64,000 nucleotides of DNA, from the NCBI RefSeq assembly GCF_012489685.1, contig NC_080042.1:58881069-58945068 (forward strand), read 5' to 3'. The stretch comes from Lotus japonicus. Taxonomy: Eukaryota; Streptophyta; Magnoliopsida; Fabales; Fabaceae. The notes below the pieces were generated by a model. The model was given only the letters and a program-made list of their open reading frames with translations. It searched no databases and was not told the DNA's origin. Within the stretch, counting starts at the first letter, position 1; each line of letters starts with the position of its first letter. The position numbers and the translations under genes were made by a program. Below are positions 1 to 12,123 of this stretch, in pieces.

Positions 1-527
1 GAAAAACAACTTAAATATGTGATATACGTATTTAAAAAAGAAAAAAATAGAGGAAATATGAAAAGGTATGATGTATGCCGATAAAGTACTCATGTTCCAT
101 CAGTGCATGGCGCGAGATCAATACCATTAATAACTAGTACTTTAACCCGTGCGATGCACAACCAAGATTTAGAGTCTTTATGTTTCAGGTTTGAATAAAA
201 AAGTGATTTTTTTTTGCTGTTTATAAACAATAGATTATTTTTTAGAGATTAAGGAAAAACATAAGTTTTGTTTGCTAACATTGAATAAAATCACTTTCTA
301 TTTTCTCTCTTATCTATCATGATAGGCTTTTATGAATCATGATAAACTCACTAAAGTAGCTTTCCTAGTAATATGATTTCTTCTTTTTTAAATAATTATT
401 TTTTAAAAAGCTGAAACAAACATATTAAAATTTAAAAAATAAATTTTGAATAAAAGAAGAATTCTAAATACAAAAAGTGGGTTTTTATTTAAAAAATATG
501 AAACAAACACACTTAGTTGAGATGGTT

Positions 528-690
528 TCATTCTAAAATGACCTTGTTTAGTTTTAAATCGGCTAATCTTATGAAAACATCTCCTTCTTCAATATTAGTC
601 CAACCTTCGCCGTTGTAATTGAAAGCCACTGGACTTGAGCCAATGGGCAAATCGTTTTACATCTTGTTTATCATTTTTTAATGAAAATGA
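528..690 (-). pseudogene. relic of a second S1/SPH-type gene
   Basis: The minus strand between about 651 and 528 translates to a stretch (LPIGSSPVAFNYNGEGW..., then EEGDVFIRLADL...) that aligns with MPPGSAPMTLDYNFEGP...QGDTFTRIGNFD of the gene just beside it. It then runs into a TGA at 528-530, where the neighbour continues for about 50 more residues. The flank at 655-680 resembles sequence around the signal-peptide start of the intact gene, so the middle was deleted. This is a dead tandem duplicate: there is no start codon, no signal peptide and no C-terminus. The homology is read directly from the sequence; the family name is inherited from the neighbour. Confidence 0.7.
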
Positions 691-785
691 AAATGAAATG
701 TGATCAAAGTAAACAAGCCTTAAAAACCAATAAACAGAGTAAAACTGCATAAATCATTTATGAAGAAATATTATTTAATTTTATA

Positions 786-1229
786 TTAGTGAAGCTTTTC
801 ATGACAAAAAATCCAACCTTGCTTTTTCACCCAACTCCTCCCTTTATCTCGGCTGTGATACACACCATCAATTCTCACTGACCAATAGATATTCTGATTG
901 CTTCCTTCATAGGCAGGATCATAGACAAAGAACGTGATGCAAGAAGTTTTCCAATGCAGTTGTCCTTGTTTAGCATCAAAATTTCCTATTCTTGTGAAAG
1001 TATCTCCTTGATTGAATTTAATCGGACCTTCAAAATTGTAATCCAAAGTCATTGGAGCTGAGCCAGGAGGCATATTATTGCTAATGGAAATGGCGAGTAC
1101 GTTGATTTTTGACTCATATGATTGAAGCTTGGGCGGAGTTTCAGAATCTGTAGAGTCTGCAAATGTTGAGCCATTGACCAGACACGCTACAAAAAGAAGC
1201 ACTAAGGTAGCATGAAACGAAGTATACAT
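786..1229 (-). CDS. S1/self-incompatibility protein homologue (SPH), secreted
   Basis: Single-exon gene of 147 aa. I chose the ATG at 1229 because it is followed by a clean signal peptide (MYTSFHATLVLLFVACLVNG, cleavage probably near STFA). The frame stays open another 35 codons upstream, but those residues do not look like a secretory start. The mature part has the small-secreted-protein pattern of the plant S1 family: SISNNMPPGS, then GDTFTRIG, LHWKTSCITFFVYDP, and a YWSVRIDGVYHS...GWIFC end. Members are extracellular; poppy S1 acts in pollen rejection, and most plant homologues have no known role. The first cysteine usual in the family (an HCKS-like motif) is not present; only two cysteines remain in the mature part. 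A relic copy lies just downstream and an AT-rich repeat array lies upstream. Divergent member, moderate certainty. Confidence 0.62.
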   Translation of the reverse strand: MYTSFHATLVLLFVACLVNGSTFADSTDSETPPKLQSYESKINVLAISISNNMPPGSAPMTLDYNFEGPIKFNQGDTFTRIGNFDAKQGQLHWKTSCITFFVYDPAYEGSNQNIYWSVRIDGVYHSRDKGRSWVKKQGWIFCHEKLH

Positions 1230-1327
1230 CTTGTTTGTTATCTTTTCACGTGTGGATATTGCTTTACTTATTTTCTCACTTAGCCATTGGCACGCACTCG
1301 TACACACATATACATAGGGTGATAAAT

Positions 1328-2306
1328 TAAACACATTCAGAAAGGCAACAAAATCATAATTAAAAATAATTTGTTACCAACTTTTGAGTATCAATTAAAA
1401 ATAGTTAGAATTTTAATTATTAATAGTAAATTGAGAAAATTTTAATTTCTTTTAAACAAAAAAAGAAATACATTTATATGTAAACAGTATTAAAAATTAG
1501 ATTAATTAAGTAAAATTAATATTTATTAATAAAAGTCACTAAGAGAAAAAATATTTGAAATCTATCTATCAACTTACCTATATACTCATGTAAAAGAGAC
1601 TTGAAAAAAAGAGTATTAATCACATTAACAATAAGAGCATTAAACACATTAAGAAAGACTACAAAGTCATAAATTAAAAATAATCTGATACCAACTTTTG
1701 AGTTTCTTATAAAAAAATAATTTTTTAAGTATTAATTAAAAATAATTAGAATTTTAACTATTAATAATAAATTGAGAAAAAATTAAATATTTTTTAAACA
1801 AAAAAGTAAATATATTTATAGGTAAACAGAATTAAAAACTAGATTAATTAGTAAAAATAATACTTATTAATAAAAATCATTAAGAAAAAAATATTTGAAA
1901 TTTATCTATATCTTCTATAATCTACATATGTAAAGGAGACTTGAGTTTTTACATGTATTAAATGCATTAAACCATAAAAGCTCACATACCTTTATATTAA
2001 ATACATTAAAAACTAACAAATAAATATTAAATAAATTAAACACTGAAAAAATTTGTATTATAAAAAACTATTCAACTACTTATATTAAATAACAACAACC
2101 ATAAACTTTTTTTTTTTGAAAAAAACAACATTCATAAACTTAAAATTGACTTTAGCTTTGCATTTGACAAATATTAAAAAATTAAATTAATAATAAAATA
2201 ATATTTATTAATAAATAATTAAGATAAAATACTCTTAAAATAAAAAATTTATATCTATCTATCTATATACATATGTAAAGAAGACTTAAAAAAATAGCAT
2301 TAAACA
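1328..2306. repeat. AT-rich direct repeat, about 340-bp period, 2.5 copies
   Basis: The block at about 1332-1615 recurs at about 1645-1945: the words ttagaatttta at 1405 and 1746 and atatttgaaa at 1551 and 1891 are 340-341 bp apart. A third partial copy covers about 2165-2306. It lies immediately upstream of the S1-type gene, so it forms that gene's distal 5' region. No coding potential is seen. Confidence 0.75.
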
Positions 2307-4029
2307 CAAGATTCAGTTCGCATGAAGATTTGCATGAGCTTGTTGCAAGGACTACACAACCAATGCAGAGTAGAATTGCAGATGAAGGTTGAATCCTATT
2401 GCAACACCAAAATGTGATTGTCTTTTATGTAGTTGGCTCACTGTTTTGTGTATGTCTATGTCTTTTATGTAGTTGGCCCAATGTGTACTTAGCATTTGTG
2501 TTGTCTTTTATGTCCTAAGTGGCCCAATGTGTTCTTGGCCCTTTTCTTATTTAGACCAATTAAGAGCTGATTAAATTAGATAATGCCCAATCTTTTAGAT
2601 CCATGTAATCTGGGCATTTATTTTGTAGGAAAGGGTCTTTTTGCTGTTGTAGTGGGGCTGTACTAAGCTATTGCATTGCTTTTAACTATAGGAGGTTCTT
2701 GGTTTCAAATCACATGCTCCTATGGGACACTATCACTTGTACAATATTGAATTAGGAGGATGGCTAATTTTGGGCAGCCAATCTCTCACATTTGGTACTA
2801 AGCTAATGAACTCTCACATTTGGACAACAACATCAACATATGACCATCATAACTAAACATGTCAATTCAATACCAGATTTGGTCGAGAAAATTGATTTGT
2901 GGATCGAAATTTACCAATACATCAAGGAGTATCAAGCACCACATGATTCAAGCAAATTGACTTAACTACATTGCATTAAAAGGCATGCCTAAAAGGCATT
3001 GAAAACAAGGGAAATTTTATCTTGCATCACCAACCCCATACTAGACTTTATCTTGCAACTCATACTACCAATTAGTCATTCCATTGCATTCATCATACTC
3101 AAACTAAGGGAAAATTTAGGCATTCAATTGCATTCATCATGCTTTAACTAAGGGACAATTTAGGCATTCAATTTTCATCATGCTCAAACCAAGGCAAAAT
3201 TTAGGCACATTCCATTGCATTCATCATGCTCAAATTAAGGGAAAAACCATAAATCGAAATATTAAGAAATGGGATAAGAACCTGTTGTCAAGTTTTCAAA
3301 CATCTCTTTCCATGTCATGAATCCTTTTTGACGAATTTTCAGCGAGGTCCAGCTAGAGGATCTAGCCACCGAACTTGATTCATGCATCAGGTGTCGTCAC
3401 TTCAATCGAATGTCTGGAAACCATCTGGGTTGATTTCGAGCTCACCCTCACCCCATTTCACAGAGGTCCAACCAGAGGAAACAAAATCGGTTGATTATGG
3501 GTTTCTGGGTTCTAGGTTGATTCACAAATCATGATCTGGGTTCATACATGCATCATGATTTGATGCGTGCATCATGATCTGGGTTCATTGAAATGAATAT
3601 TTGGAACAAAATCAGTTGATGTCGAGCTCACCCAACTTAAGTTGCAGGTGGGATAACGAATAATGAAGAAGGGAAAGGATGGTGGTTGTTTGATGGGGCT
3701 GTTCCGTTACAATAAAGGGCAATTTGCAATTTCACATGGGCCTACTATAGCAATTATGTAGGAGCCTTCTTTTGCAATTTATTTAATTCCGGAGGAGGAT
3801 ATAGCAATTAAAAGTGAAACACACATGGCTAGTACCCGGTAATGGATCACAGCCGTTCATTTATTAAATTATTATATCCAACGATGATTTTCGCTCGTGT
3901 ATTTGATAGCTTGTGTACTGTAGTCGTTGCCAATATTTTATTGATCTTCGCCTTGTTCTGCTTTTCCTGCATGCACATAAGCCAAACAATCTCAACTATT
4001 TCACTATACTTGATTCAAATTTGATGAGA
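2307..4029. other. non-coding stretch with short tandem repeat at 3078-3245
   Basis: No convincing gene. At 3078-3245 a unit built on cattgcattcatcatgct...aaatttagg is repeated about four times with 45-57 bp spacing. At 2425-2530 the phrase gtcttttatgtagttggc is also repeated. A small open frame near 3842-4024 has no family signal. The source of this stretch, possibly a decayed transposon, could not be determined. Confidence 0.4.
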
Positions 4030-5395
4030 AGAAACTAACCATGTATCAAATCTCATAGGCCTTGATTCCAACTATTGAAGCAATTAAGTGGATCTTAAAA
4101 AAATATAAGAAGTTATAGAAACTACAAAATCTCCTTCAAATCATAGAAAATGGGGCTGAAACTCCATAATATACTATTTAGAAAATCTTAATTAGCAAAA
4201 TTACTCTAGTAGAAAGTCACCAAAATCAATGTTCTACTAATTGAAGTATCAGATGCTTACTCAAAATTTCACACATCATAAAAGTTGAACAAAGTCCAAA
4301 CAGAACAAGGTTAAAGAATGGGAGCAGGACATTTGCATGTTCAGACAAGCATCATTGTACACTCTTAGAACAAGCTCTAGGGTGTGTGTGTGTTATGTTA
4401 TGTATAGGGGTTGCTAACATAATCTCACTTATTTTTAAGGAGTAGGTTGCAAATTAAATCCAGAAAACTGTTAACAGCCAGAGACTATTCAATTTGGAGG
4501 CATGAAAAGCATAGAAGTGGATTTTGCCTTTCTGAACAAACTCTTCCACAATGTTCTAATTACTCATATAAGGAGAAAGGAACTTACCTAGCCTAAGATC
4601 TCATGAACCAAGCAATTTGATACCACACAAACTCAAAAAAATAATAGAAAAAAACTGCTTTAATAAAATGAAAAACTTAATTCAAAATACCACGAAGAGT
4701 GAAAAACTGACTTTTTTCCTTAACCATTAAAGTGAAGGACAGACTAACACCACTTTTATCTCCCAAAAATGCAATAGCTACATAACCATTACTCTACTCC
4801 TTTGTACACTTGGCTGTTCTTTAACCAAGCAGCAGAAAAGCTGGTTCCGGGATGCACAAATGTCAATTGCAAGCTTGCTCTGGTAAGCTGTTAGGATTCA
4901 GCCTTGCTATGAAACTTTTGTTTCATAATGCTAAATATAGATTTCAATGATCCACATAATGCATATTAGTAGTAATTTGGAAGAAGTCATAACCCTTTTG
5001 TATTTAAATGATACAATCTTCTTAGGTAAAAATTTAATTTTTGACCATATTCTGCTACTACATTGATACGCCAGAAAGAAAAAAAATCATACTCTCAAAA
5101 GACAACGGAGAGTTCTTTTTGTACAAACAACTAAATGTTATAGTTTCCATATGATGCTCCTGTCTGAGAGAGAATTTACAAATACCTACCATGGAGGTTC
5201 ACATAAGATCAGAATTAAACATACAGGTTCCTCACACTTGACTTGAGCAATGTATCTCAAATTTACAACCAGCCATCAATAAAGAACAAGTTCGACTAAT
5301 TTCGAAATTAAGACAAGCACCATATCCTTATGCCTAGCTACTAGTTAAAGGAAGAAATGAAGAAACTGCTTGCACCTATCAAGTATAGTTTGTAA
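4030..5395. repeat. 3' flank of F-box gene, part of the duplicated unit
   Basis: This non-coding sequence downstream of the first F-box gene recurs next to the other copies, at about 30990-33240, 52320-53144 and 59780-62123. A shared landmark is the phrase around aaggaacttacctagcctaagatctcatgaacc. It shows that the duplications carried more than 1 kb of 3' flank with each gene. Confidence 0.7.
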
Positions 5396-6748
5396 TCACT
5401 TGAAGGACAGTTTACAAGTTGCAGAGCTCCTTGTGCATGAGGATAATTTTTCTAACATCTTAAGTTTTTCCTGTTCATTTACAGGAATATCGCTGCATAA
5501 TGTCATACTCTCTAAAGATCTTCCATACCGCATAATATATCTTGCAAATTGAAACTCACCTTTGCCGCCTCTATAGTCATTTAGATAGACCTTTTGAAGG
5601 CATAATAGATTGCATTTACGGACATATGGAAAGGATTTCCGAGCTCGTACTAATTCTTCCTTGTCTTCGAGTCCCTCACCTATATGTAACTGTTAAGAAC
5701 GAACATAAAATGAATAAATGAACACATGACAAAAAACAAATAGAAATCATCAGAAGCCTCTAAGAAAACCTGGTTAATGACAAGAACTTGAAGTTTGGGA
5801 CAATGCTTGAGCAACCCCACCGCCTGCGACCAGTCATAAACATAGCAGTTGTAGATAAGTTCAATATGGGTCAAATTGGGAAACTCTGGGAAAACGAAGG
5901 GGTCTTTACCTCCGCCATCATGCCGGTGGTGCATATGCTCCATCTGCATTAGTTACAATAGCAAGAAATCAAACTATCACATTTCCCTTAAAAATTAAAA
6001 ACAAATATGGACAAACCACAATATATACCTCATGTATTCGCAAAAACTCGACATTTTTAACCGCCTCCACGAGTAAAAAATTAGTATTGTACATTGAAAT
6101 ATCTGCTCTGACCAACTTAGGTAAAATTCCAAACTTCCTATCAGTGATTTGGTTAATAAAAACTATACTCTTTGTTTTGATATCCTCAAGAACAGGACAT
6201 CCATAAAGAAGCTGGCCGAAAACTCCCCGTTCCGCGAAAGGCACACATTCTAGATGCAGAACTTTAACCAAGGGAAGATCAATACTGGAAAACGAACACG
6301 GTTTCAAAAACAACCCATTCAGCTTGAGAATCACAAGAGTTCTGCAAGTGAAAATGGCAGACAAGTTGATGAATCGTGTAAGGTGAAATTGATAGAGGAT
6401 GGAAAGTTCAAGGTGGTGAACTCTGCGTTGAACCGCAGCATTAACCCATACGTAGATATCAGTAGCATCGATATCATGACGAGCGATGAATCTGAGGCGG
6501 AATTTATGGATGGGTTGGTTGTGATCTCTGGCGAGGATGACTCTGTAAACCGAGTGGAGAAATCGGGAATAGTTGAGATCTTCGAAGTCGAGAGTGGAGA
6601 CTGAACGCCACTGTGGGTACCATGTTTTTGAGAGAACGCTTGTGGCAACTGCTTCTTTTGTTGAGAGAAATGAGAGAATGTGACTGAGGATTGTATCTGG
6701 TAAGATGCTAATTCTGTCTACCATATTTGAAGATGAATGCAAATTCAA
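5396..6748 (-). CDS. F-box/LRR/FBD protein, intact, three exons
   Basis: Exons are 6748-6029 (720 nt), 5943-5770 (174 nt) and 5689-5396 (294 nt), all phase 0 with GT-AG borders and introns of 85 and 80 nt. The product is 395 aa. Residues about 10-55 are an F-box (RISILPDTILSHILSFLSTK, then a WRS...LDFED tail). Leucine-rich segments follow (LVILKLNGL, VKVLHLECV, GCPVLEDIK, LPKLVRADIS). Exon 2 carries FPNLTHIELIY and CPKLQVLVINQ. Exon 3 is the FBD domain (KGEFQFARYIM, RSLESMTLC, EKLSSCTRSSATCKLSFK). FBD F-box proteins are expected to bind a Skp1-type adaptor and recruit substrates to an SCF ubiquitin ligase; the substrate is unknown. ATG 6748 was chosen because it matches the start in the paralogue at 54496; a second ATG at residue 9 is possible. 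Confidence 0.88.
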
Positions 6749-7122
6749 AAATCACTGCAACTGAATCTTACAAAATGAGGAGAAACAGAAAACATTGCAA
6801 AGAGAATAATGATGTAAAAAAAAGGTGAAAGGGGGAAAGGAATGAAATAGGGACCAGTGAGATGTTGTGGAGAAGAATAGAAAAGCTTAATAAATTGTCC
6901 AGATTTTGATGTGGGTAATGGGTTTCCTTACTGTGTCTGTGTGTGTTTGTGAAATTAGGTCGGGAGTTGGGGAAGAAGGATTTCTAGATTTCTAGGTATC
7001 AAACAGGCGCTAAGCGTATTTGGCGGTGTTGATGTGCCACTGAATTCTCTTTCTCTCTCAACTCTCCAGTATTAGCTTTTTTTTCATTTTGGAAAAATTA
7101 ATAGTAATAGATACAATTTAAC
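6749..7122. other. upstream region of the first F-box gene
   Basis: This should hold the promoter and 5' UTR of the minus-strand F-box gene. I see no distinctive regulatory motif beyond AT-rich sequence and a pyrimidine-rich run (tctctttctctctcaactctcc at about 7045-7066). Confidence 0.35.
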
Positions 7123-7602
7123 CAGTGTTTTAAGACTCGGCTCGGTCATCGACTCGGTGAGGGTACTGAGTCAATGGGTCACTGGTCGAACCAGTGAGTC
7201 ACTGGTTCGATTGCTTGACTCGGTGTATATTAAAAAATTATAAAAATATTCATTCCAATGTTAAGTTAAAATATTAATAATGAAAGACAAGTCTTTATTA
7301 TCAATGTCAATATGGTATAATGGTAAAGTCTTTCTCATAAAAAAAAGGTGAAAGGCCCACTGTATTAAATAATAACTTGTTTAAAAAAAAAAGCCCACAG
7401 TATGGTCCATTAACAGCATTAAGGAAAATAATTAAAAAAAAAAAAGGTGACTGACCGGTCTGACCGAAAACCGGCCGAGTCACCGAGTTAATCATCGAAC
7501 CGGCCGGTTCAAACCGGTTCCGGCCGAGTCACATGCACAGCCGATCAGATGTGAGGCTCGGACCGGTCGGACCGGCCGGTCCGAGCCGAGTTTTAAAACA
7601 CT
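7123..7602. mobile_element. hAT-like non-autonomous element with about 22-bp TIRs
   Basis: The left end cagtgttttaagactcggct and the right end agccgagttttaaaacact are inverted repeats. The interior is full of short CCGG/CGGTT-rich palindromes and has no transposase. The CAGTG-type terminus suggests a hAT-derived MITE. No clear 8-bp target duplication is visible (atttaacc against cacgaaag), so the exact ends may be eroded. Confidence 0.6.
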
Positions 7603-8172
7603 CACGAAAGAGAAGTGAATTTTTTATCTTTTTTTCTATCACAAAGCATTTAAAATCCTCATTGATCTTCAAATCTTCAATTTCCTAACACATATGTCAT
7701 CAGCTCTTATCACAGGCTTATAAAGAAAAATCGTTTCTTACCACTTGAATTATTCTTAGAAAAAGAGAAGTGAATATTATAAAGTGAACGTCTAAACTTT
7801 TTTTTCATCGGTCCAAGTGGTGAGTCTACTCAGCAAGAGGTGGAAGACTAACCGAACTTGTAGCATGTTGGGCAAGCCTGAGAGGAGGTTGGTTCGTCTC
7901 ATTCCCAATCAGGTGATTATGCTTCACTTGTGCCCAGTTGGATGCTTTGAAGCTGGGCATCTGCGGGAGGCTAGACAAGATACAAGCTAACATGGAAGCA
8001 CAGTCGAGCAGACTGCTTCCTTGCTAGCCATTCTACAGCAGTTGGAGGCGTAGCTCGGCATAAGAAGTTTTAAATTTTCATTATAAAAAAATTAACTTGT
8101 CTTGACTCCTGACTTTGGGAATGTTAAATATATAAACCTTAAATTTAAATTATTTGTTGTATCTATAATTTA
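7603..8172. other. intergenic, unassigned repeat-like stretch
   Basis: Contains a moderately GC-rich piece (about 7800-8060) with no open frame of note, flanked by AT-rich sequence. It may be a retroelement remnant, but I recognise no domain. Confidence 0.3.
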
Positions 8173-8455
8173 TAATGTATCTTATATTTTTTTTTTGATA
8201 AGTCAAATGTGTATTAAAAGGAAGTACAAAGGGTATTTCAACTCAATACAAGGTAGAAATAGTTAAAGAGAAAGCATGACAGGTACAGAAAGGAAAATTA
8301 TAACAATACATATGACACCACTAGGAAGCCCCCAGCCTAAATACTTAAGGGATTAAAATGACACAAAACCAGCAAGGGAGCAGAGCAAGTGACAAGACAT
8401 GGAATTCCACCACCAAGTAAATCAATCTTACGCTCCCTTCGAACAACTCCAGCCT

Positions 8456-11400
8456 TCACGCACCAGTAACACATAGCAATGGCTGGGCAGTCCATTCATA
8501 AAAGGAACAACAAAAGCCTTTGAGCTTAGCTTTATTCCATTGCCACGAGCGCCACTGAATTAGCTCGAAGGTAATAGAAGCATCCTTCTCCTTTCCTCTA
8601 AATGCACAGTCATTTCGAAGCAACCAGAGGGACCAAATGGCAGCCAACCAAATAGAAAGCATTCCTCTTTGTTGGTTCTTGTTACTCCCAAACTTGAACC
8701 GGAGCAGATTTTCACTAGAGGACGCGGAAGCAACAGCAGAGCAGCCCACCCAATTGTAGCAGCGAGTCCAAACCTCTCGTGAGAAGGGACAAGAGAAAAG
8801 TAGGTGGAAACACGCCTCGTCCTCATGCCTGCAGAAAAAACAGTTAACCTCATCTTGTGGAAGAGGGACATGGCGTCTCCGTAAATTCACCAAGGTAGCA
8901 ATACGATCCTGGACCACCCTCCACGCAAATGCTTTAATATTGGAAGGAGAAGGAGAGCCCCAAATTAAAGAGTAAACTGGGTCAGGTTGTGGCAGCCGAG
9001 GATCCTGCAGAAAGCAATACGAAGACTGAACAGAGAAAATTCCATCAGCACTCGGAAGCCAAGTCCATTTATCATGGACACCATGCTGCAGTTGTACACC
9101 ACGGAGGTCCTGAAGCATGGAATGCTCCCACAGTAGCTCACGACCCCTAAGCTGGCGGCGCCACTTAAATCTCCACTGCCATGAGTCGTTGAGCCATTCC
9201 CCACAGTCACTTACATAGGCCAATTTGACTTTAGAGAGGTTGTAGAGGCGATGGTACTTAGAGGCAAAGTTGTCACTCCCAGCCCAAGGCTCCCACCAAA
9301 ATTGTGTGGCGTTCCCTGCTTTAACAGTTTTCAAAGACCCTGCATCAATCGAGTTTACCCCGTCCTCTTGGCACACCTCTTTCAAATCTCTCCACCACAG
9401 CGAATCTTGAGAACACGTTCCAGAGGTATACTTGGCATGAATGACCTTGCACCATAAACTGTTACGTTCGTTCCGCAACCTCCAGGCCCATTTTCCCAGC
9501 AATGATTTGTTAAACAGCTTAAGGTCTTTGATGCCTAAGCCCCCAACCTCTTTGGGTTGGCAAATAGAGGACCACTTAACCCAAGCGATCTTCTTATTCT
9601 CCTCAGAACCCCCCATAAAAATCGCCGCATAATTCCTGAACAAATACTCTCCACACATGAGGGAAGCTTCAGAAAAGAAAGATAAAATAATGGTAAGGCC
9701 GAGAGTACACTTTGGATTAGGCACACCCTCCCACCGAAAGAAATTGATTTATTCCGCCAAATAGAGAGCCTCTTCCTAAACTTCTTAATAACTGGCTCCC
9801 AAGTAGCCTTACGACTTGGGCAGCCCCCGATTGGAACCCCCAAGTAAATGAAGGGTAGTGACATCAACCTGCAATTAAGAACTGAAGCAAATTGGTTAGT
9901 CAAAATTCCAGGAACAGCAATCGTTGCTAGTTTGCTCTTCTGGAAGTTAACTTCGAGCCCCGAGATTAGTTCAAAGCACCTCAGTACGCACTTAATAACC
10001 ATCATATTTTGGATTGTCGCCACTCCAACAAAAACCATATCATCAGCGAATTGCAAGAGAGATACAGTGCAATCATCGTTTCCCCCAACTTTATAGCCAA
10101 CAAATTTACCAAGGGAGACGACATCGAGAAATAGCCCATTTAATCCTTCTGCAACAATTAAGAAGAGAAAAGGTGCGAGGGGGTCACCTTGGCGAAGACC
10201 CTTCTCCATCCGAAACTCACCACATGGGCTTCCGTTCACAAGTACAGATACAGAGGCAGATTCAAGACAACCTCGTATCCAATGGATCCACCTTGGGTCA
10301 AAACCCATCCTCCTCGGCATATACATCAGGAATTCCCACTAGACGGAGTCATAAGCCTTCTCGAAATCCACCTTGAATATAGCGGTAGCCCTTCGCTTAT
10401 ATTTAGCCTCGTGAACTAATTCATTAAGGACCACTGCACTATCCAACATATGACGCCCGCCAATGAAAGCGAATTGTCGTTCATAAAAAAATTTCCCCAA
10501 AACTGGTGCAAGTCTATTAGCAAGTAATTTTGAAATTACTTTGTAGATGCAACCAGTAAGAGAAATCGGTCGAAACTCGTTAAGGGACTGTGGGGAACCT
10601 GTTTTAGGAATGAGAACAATGAAGGAAGCATTGCACCCTCTAGGCCAAGCACCACGACGCCAAAACTCCTTAACAGTCTTCAAAAAATCAGCTTTTAACA
10701 CATGCCAAAACTTCTGAATAAATTTAAAATTGAAGCCATCAGGTCCTGGGCTTTTATCACCACCACATCCCCAAACTGCATCTCTAATTTCAACGTCACT
10801 GAATGGGGCAATCAGAGTTGAGTTATCTGAGGCCGAAAGAGATTTAAATTGCACGTCGTCAAGTGAAGGATGGACCCAAGAATCTGACTTGAATTTTTCT
10901 GTATAGAACTTATGCACCACTTCTTTAATCTTGGCTGGTTGCTCCTCCCAAACGCCTTCCACCATCAACCCCACTAAGGAGTTAGCTCGGCGTTTCCAGT
11001 TTATTGTCGAGTGAAAGAACTTGGAGTTACAGTCCCCTTCTGAAACCCATCTCGATCGAGCCTTTTGGAATAAGAGGGACTCATGGCGACGGAGTACCAA
11101 CCAGAATTCATCTAACAGATCTTTCCTTGCGTTAAGTTCAACTTCAGAGGGGCCTTGAGCTTCCTCCTTAGCATCTAGAGCATTGATTTGATTCACAACC
11201 GTGTCCCTTTTCTGTTTGAGATCACCAAATACTTCCTTATTCCACACTTTAAGCTTTCCTCGAAGCCCTTTCAATTTTTCCTTGAGCACGAATGCACTCC
11301 AACCTTTTATACGCAAATCAGTCCAGGATCGTTCCATAAAGTCAGCCAGACGTGGGTCAAATAGCCAGCAATTTAACACCCGGAAGGGTTTGGGACCCCA

Positions 11401-12123
11401 ATCCACCCACAGATGGCGCAAGAGAAGTGGGCAGTGGTCGAAAATGTTTCTGTCGAGAACCAATTGGGAGCAATTTAGCCAAAGGTTACACCAGTCAAAA
11501 GAGACAAGAAATCGGGCAATCCTACTTGAGGCGCTTCCGTTTGGTCTCAGCCAAGTATACCTTCTACCTGCTAGGGGGATATCCTGTAGTTCTAAATTCA
11601 AAATAAAGGCATTTAACTCATCCATCTCTCTTTGCTGAGAGCTGGAGACTCCACCTGAGATACCCCTTCTTTCATCAGCACAACGGACCACGTTAAAGTC
11701 CCCAGCAAGGCACCAGGCTTCAACATGACATGACTCTTTCCACTCAGCAAGAGCATTCCATAGAATCCTTTTCTCACCCAAATCACAAGGGGAGTAAACA
11801 TTAATGATGACACACTTTCTTGGGGAATCCTTCCAAGTCCCTAATAATCCAATAAAACCCAGCCCCTCCTTGAATTCATCTAAGGCGAAGGCATTTGAGT
11901 TCCACATACAGAGTAAACCGCCACCACGGTTAACCGCTGGAATTGCCTTCCACACAAAATCGAAGTCACCCCATAGTTGTGAGCAAATCTGTCTATCAAT
12001 TGAGCCCAGCTTCGTCTCCTGAATACAGAGCAGTTGAACATGGTTCTTGCAAACAACTTCTCTAATTACCCTACATTTTGCACCGTCCCCTAATCCTCTA
12101 ACATTATAAGACAACACATTCAT
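8456..12123 (-). pseudogene. LINE ORF2: endonuclease-reverse transcriptase-zf-RVT
   Basis: Starts at ATG 12123 with an apurinic-type endonuclease domain (YNVRGLG, IQETK with Glu36, GDFNVV, FDHCPLL). The reverse transcriptase follows (DKSPGPDGF, FRPISLTGC, FKVDFEKAYDSV, GLRQGDPLAPFLF, and the FADD catalytic motif). The C-terminal zinc-knuckle-like zf-RVT region has IWGSPSPSNIKAFAW and CFFCRHEDEACFHLLFSCP. Two lesions are visible. An in-frame TAG at 10341-10339 sits just after the AYDSV motif inside the RT domain, where a tryptophan codon is a likely ancestor. A one-base deletion in a G-run near 9610-9615 shifts the frame before the thumb/zf-RVT part. Otherwise the roughly 1,220 codons are open, so inactivation looks fairly recent. 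Confidence 0.9.

Noticed and set aside
3842..4024. 60-codon open frame on the plus strand
   Set aside because: Hydrophobic by AT-rich composition only; no family motif, no splice or promoter context.
6254..6604. 116-codon open frame antisense to the first F-box gene
   Set aside because: A shadow of the F-box coding strand; the same shadow appears opposite other F-box copies.
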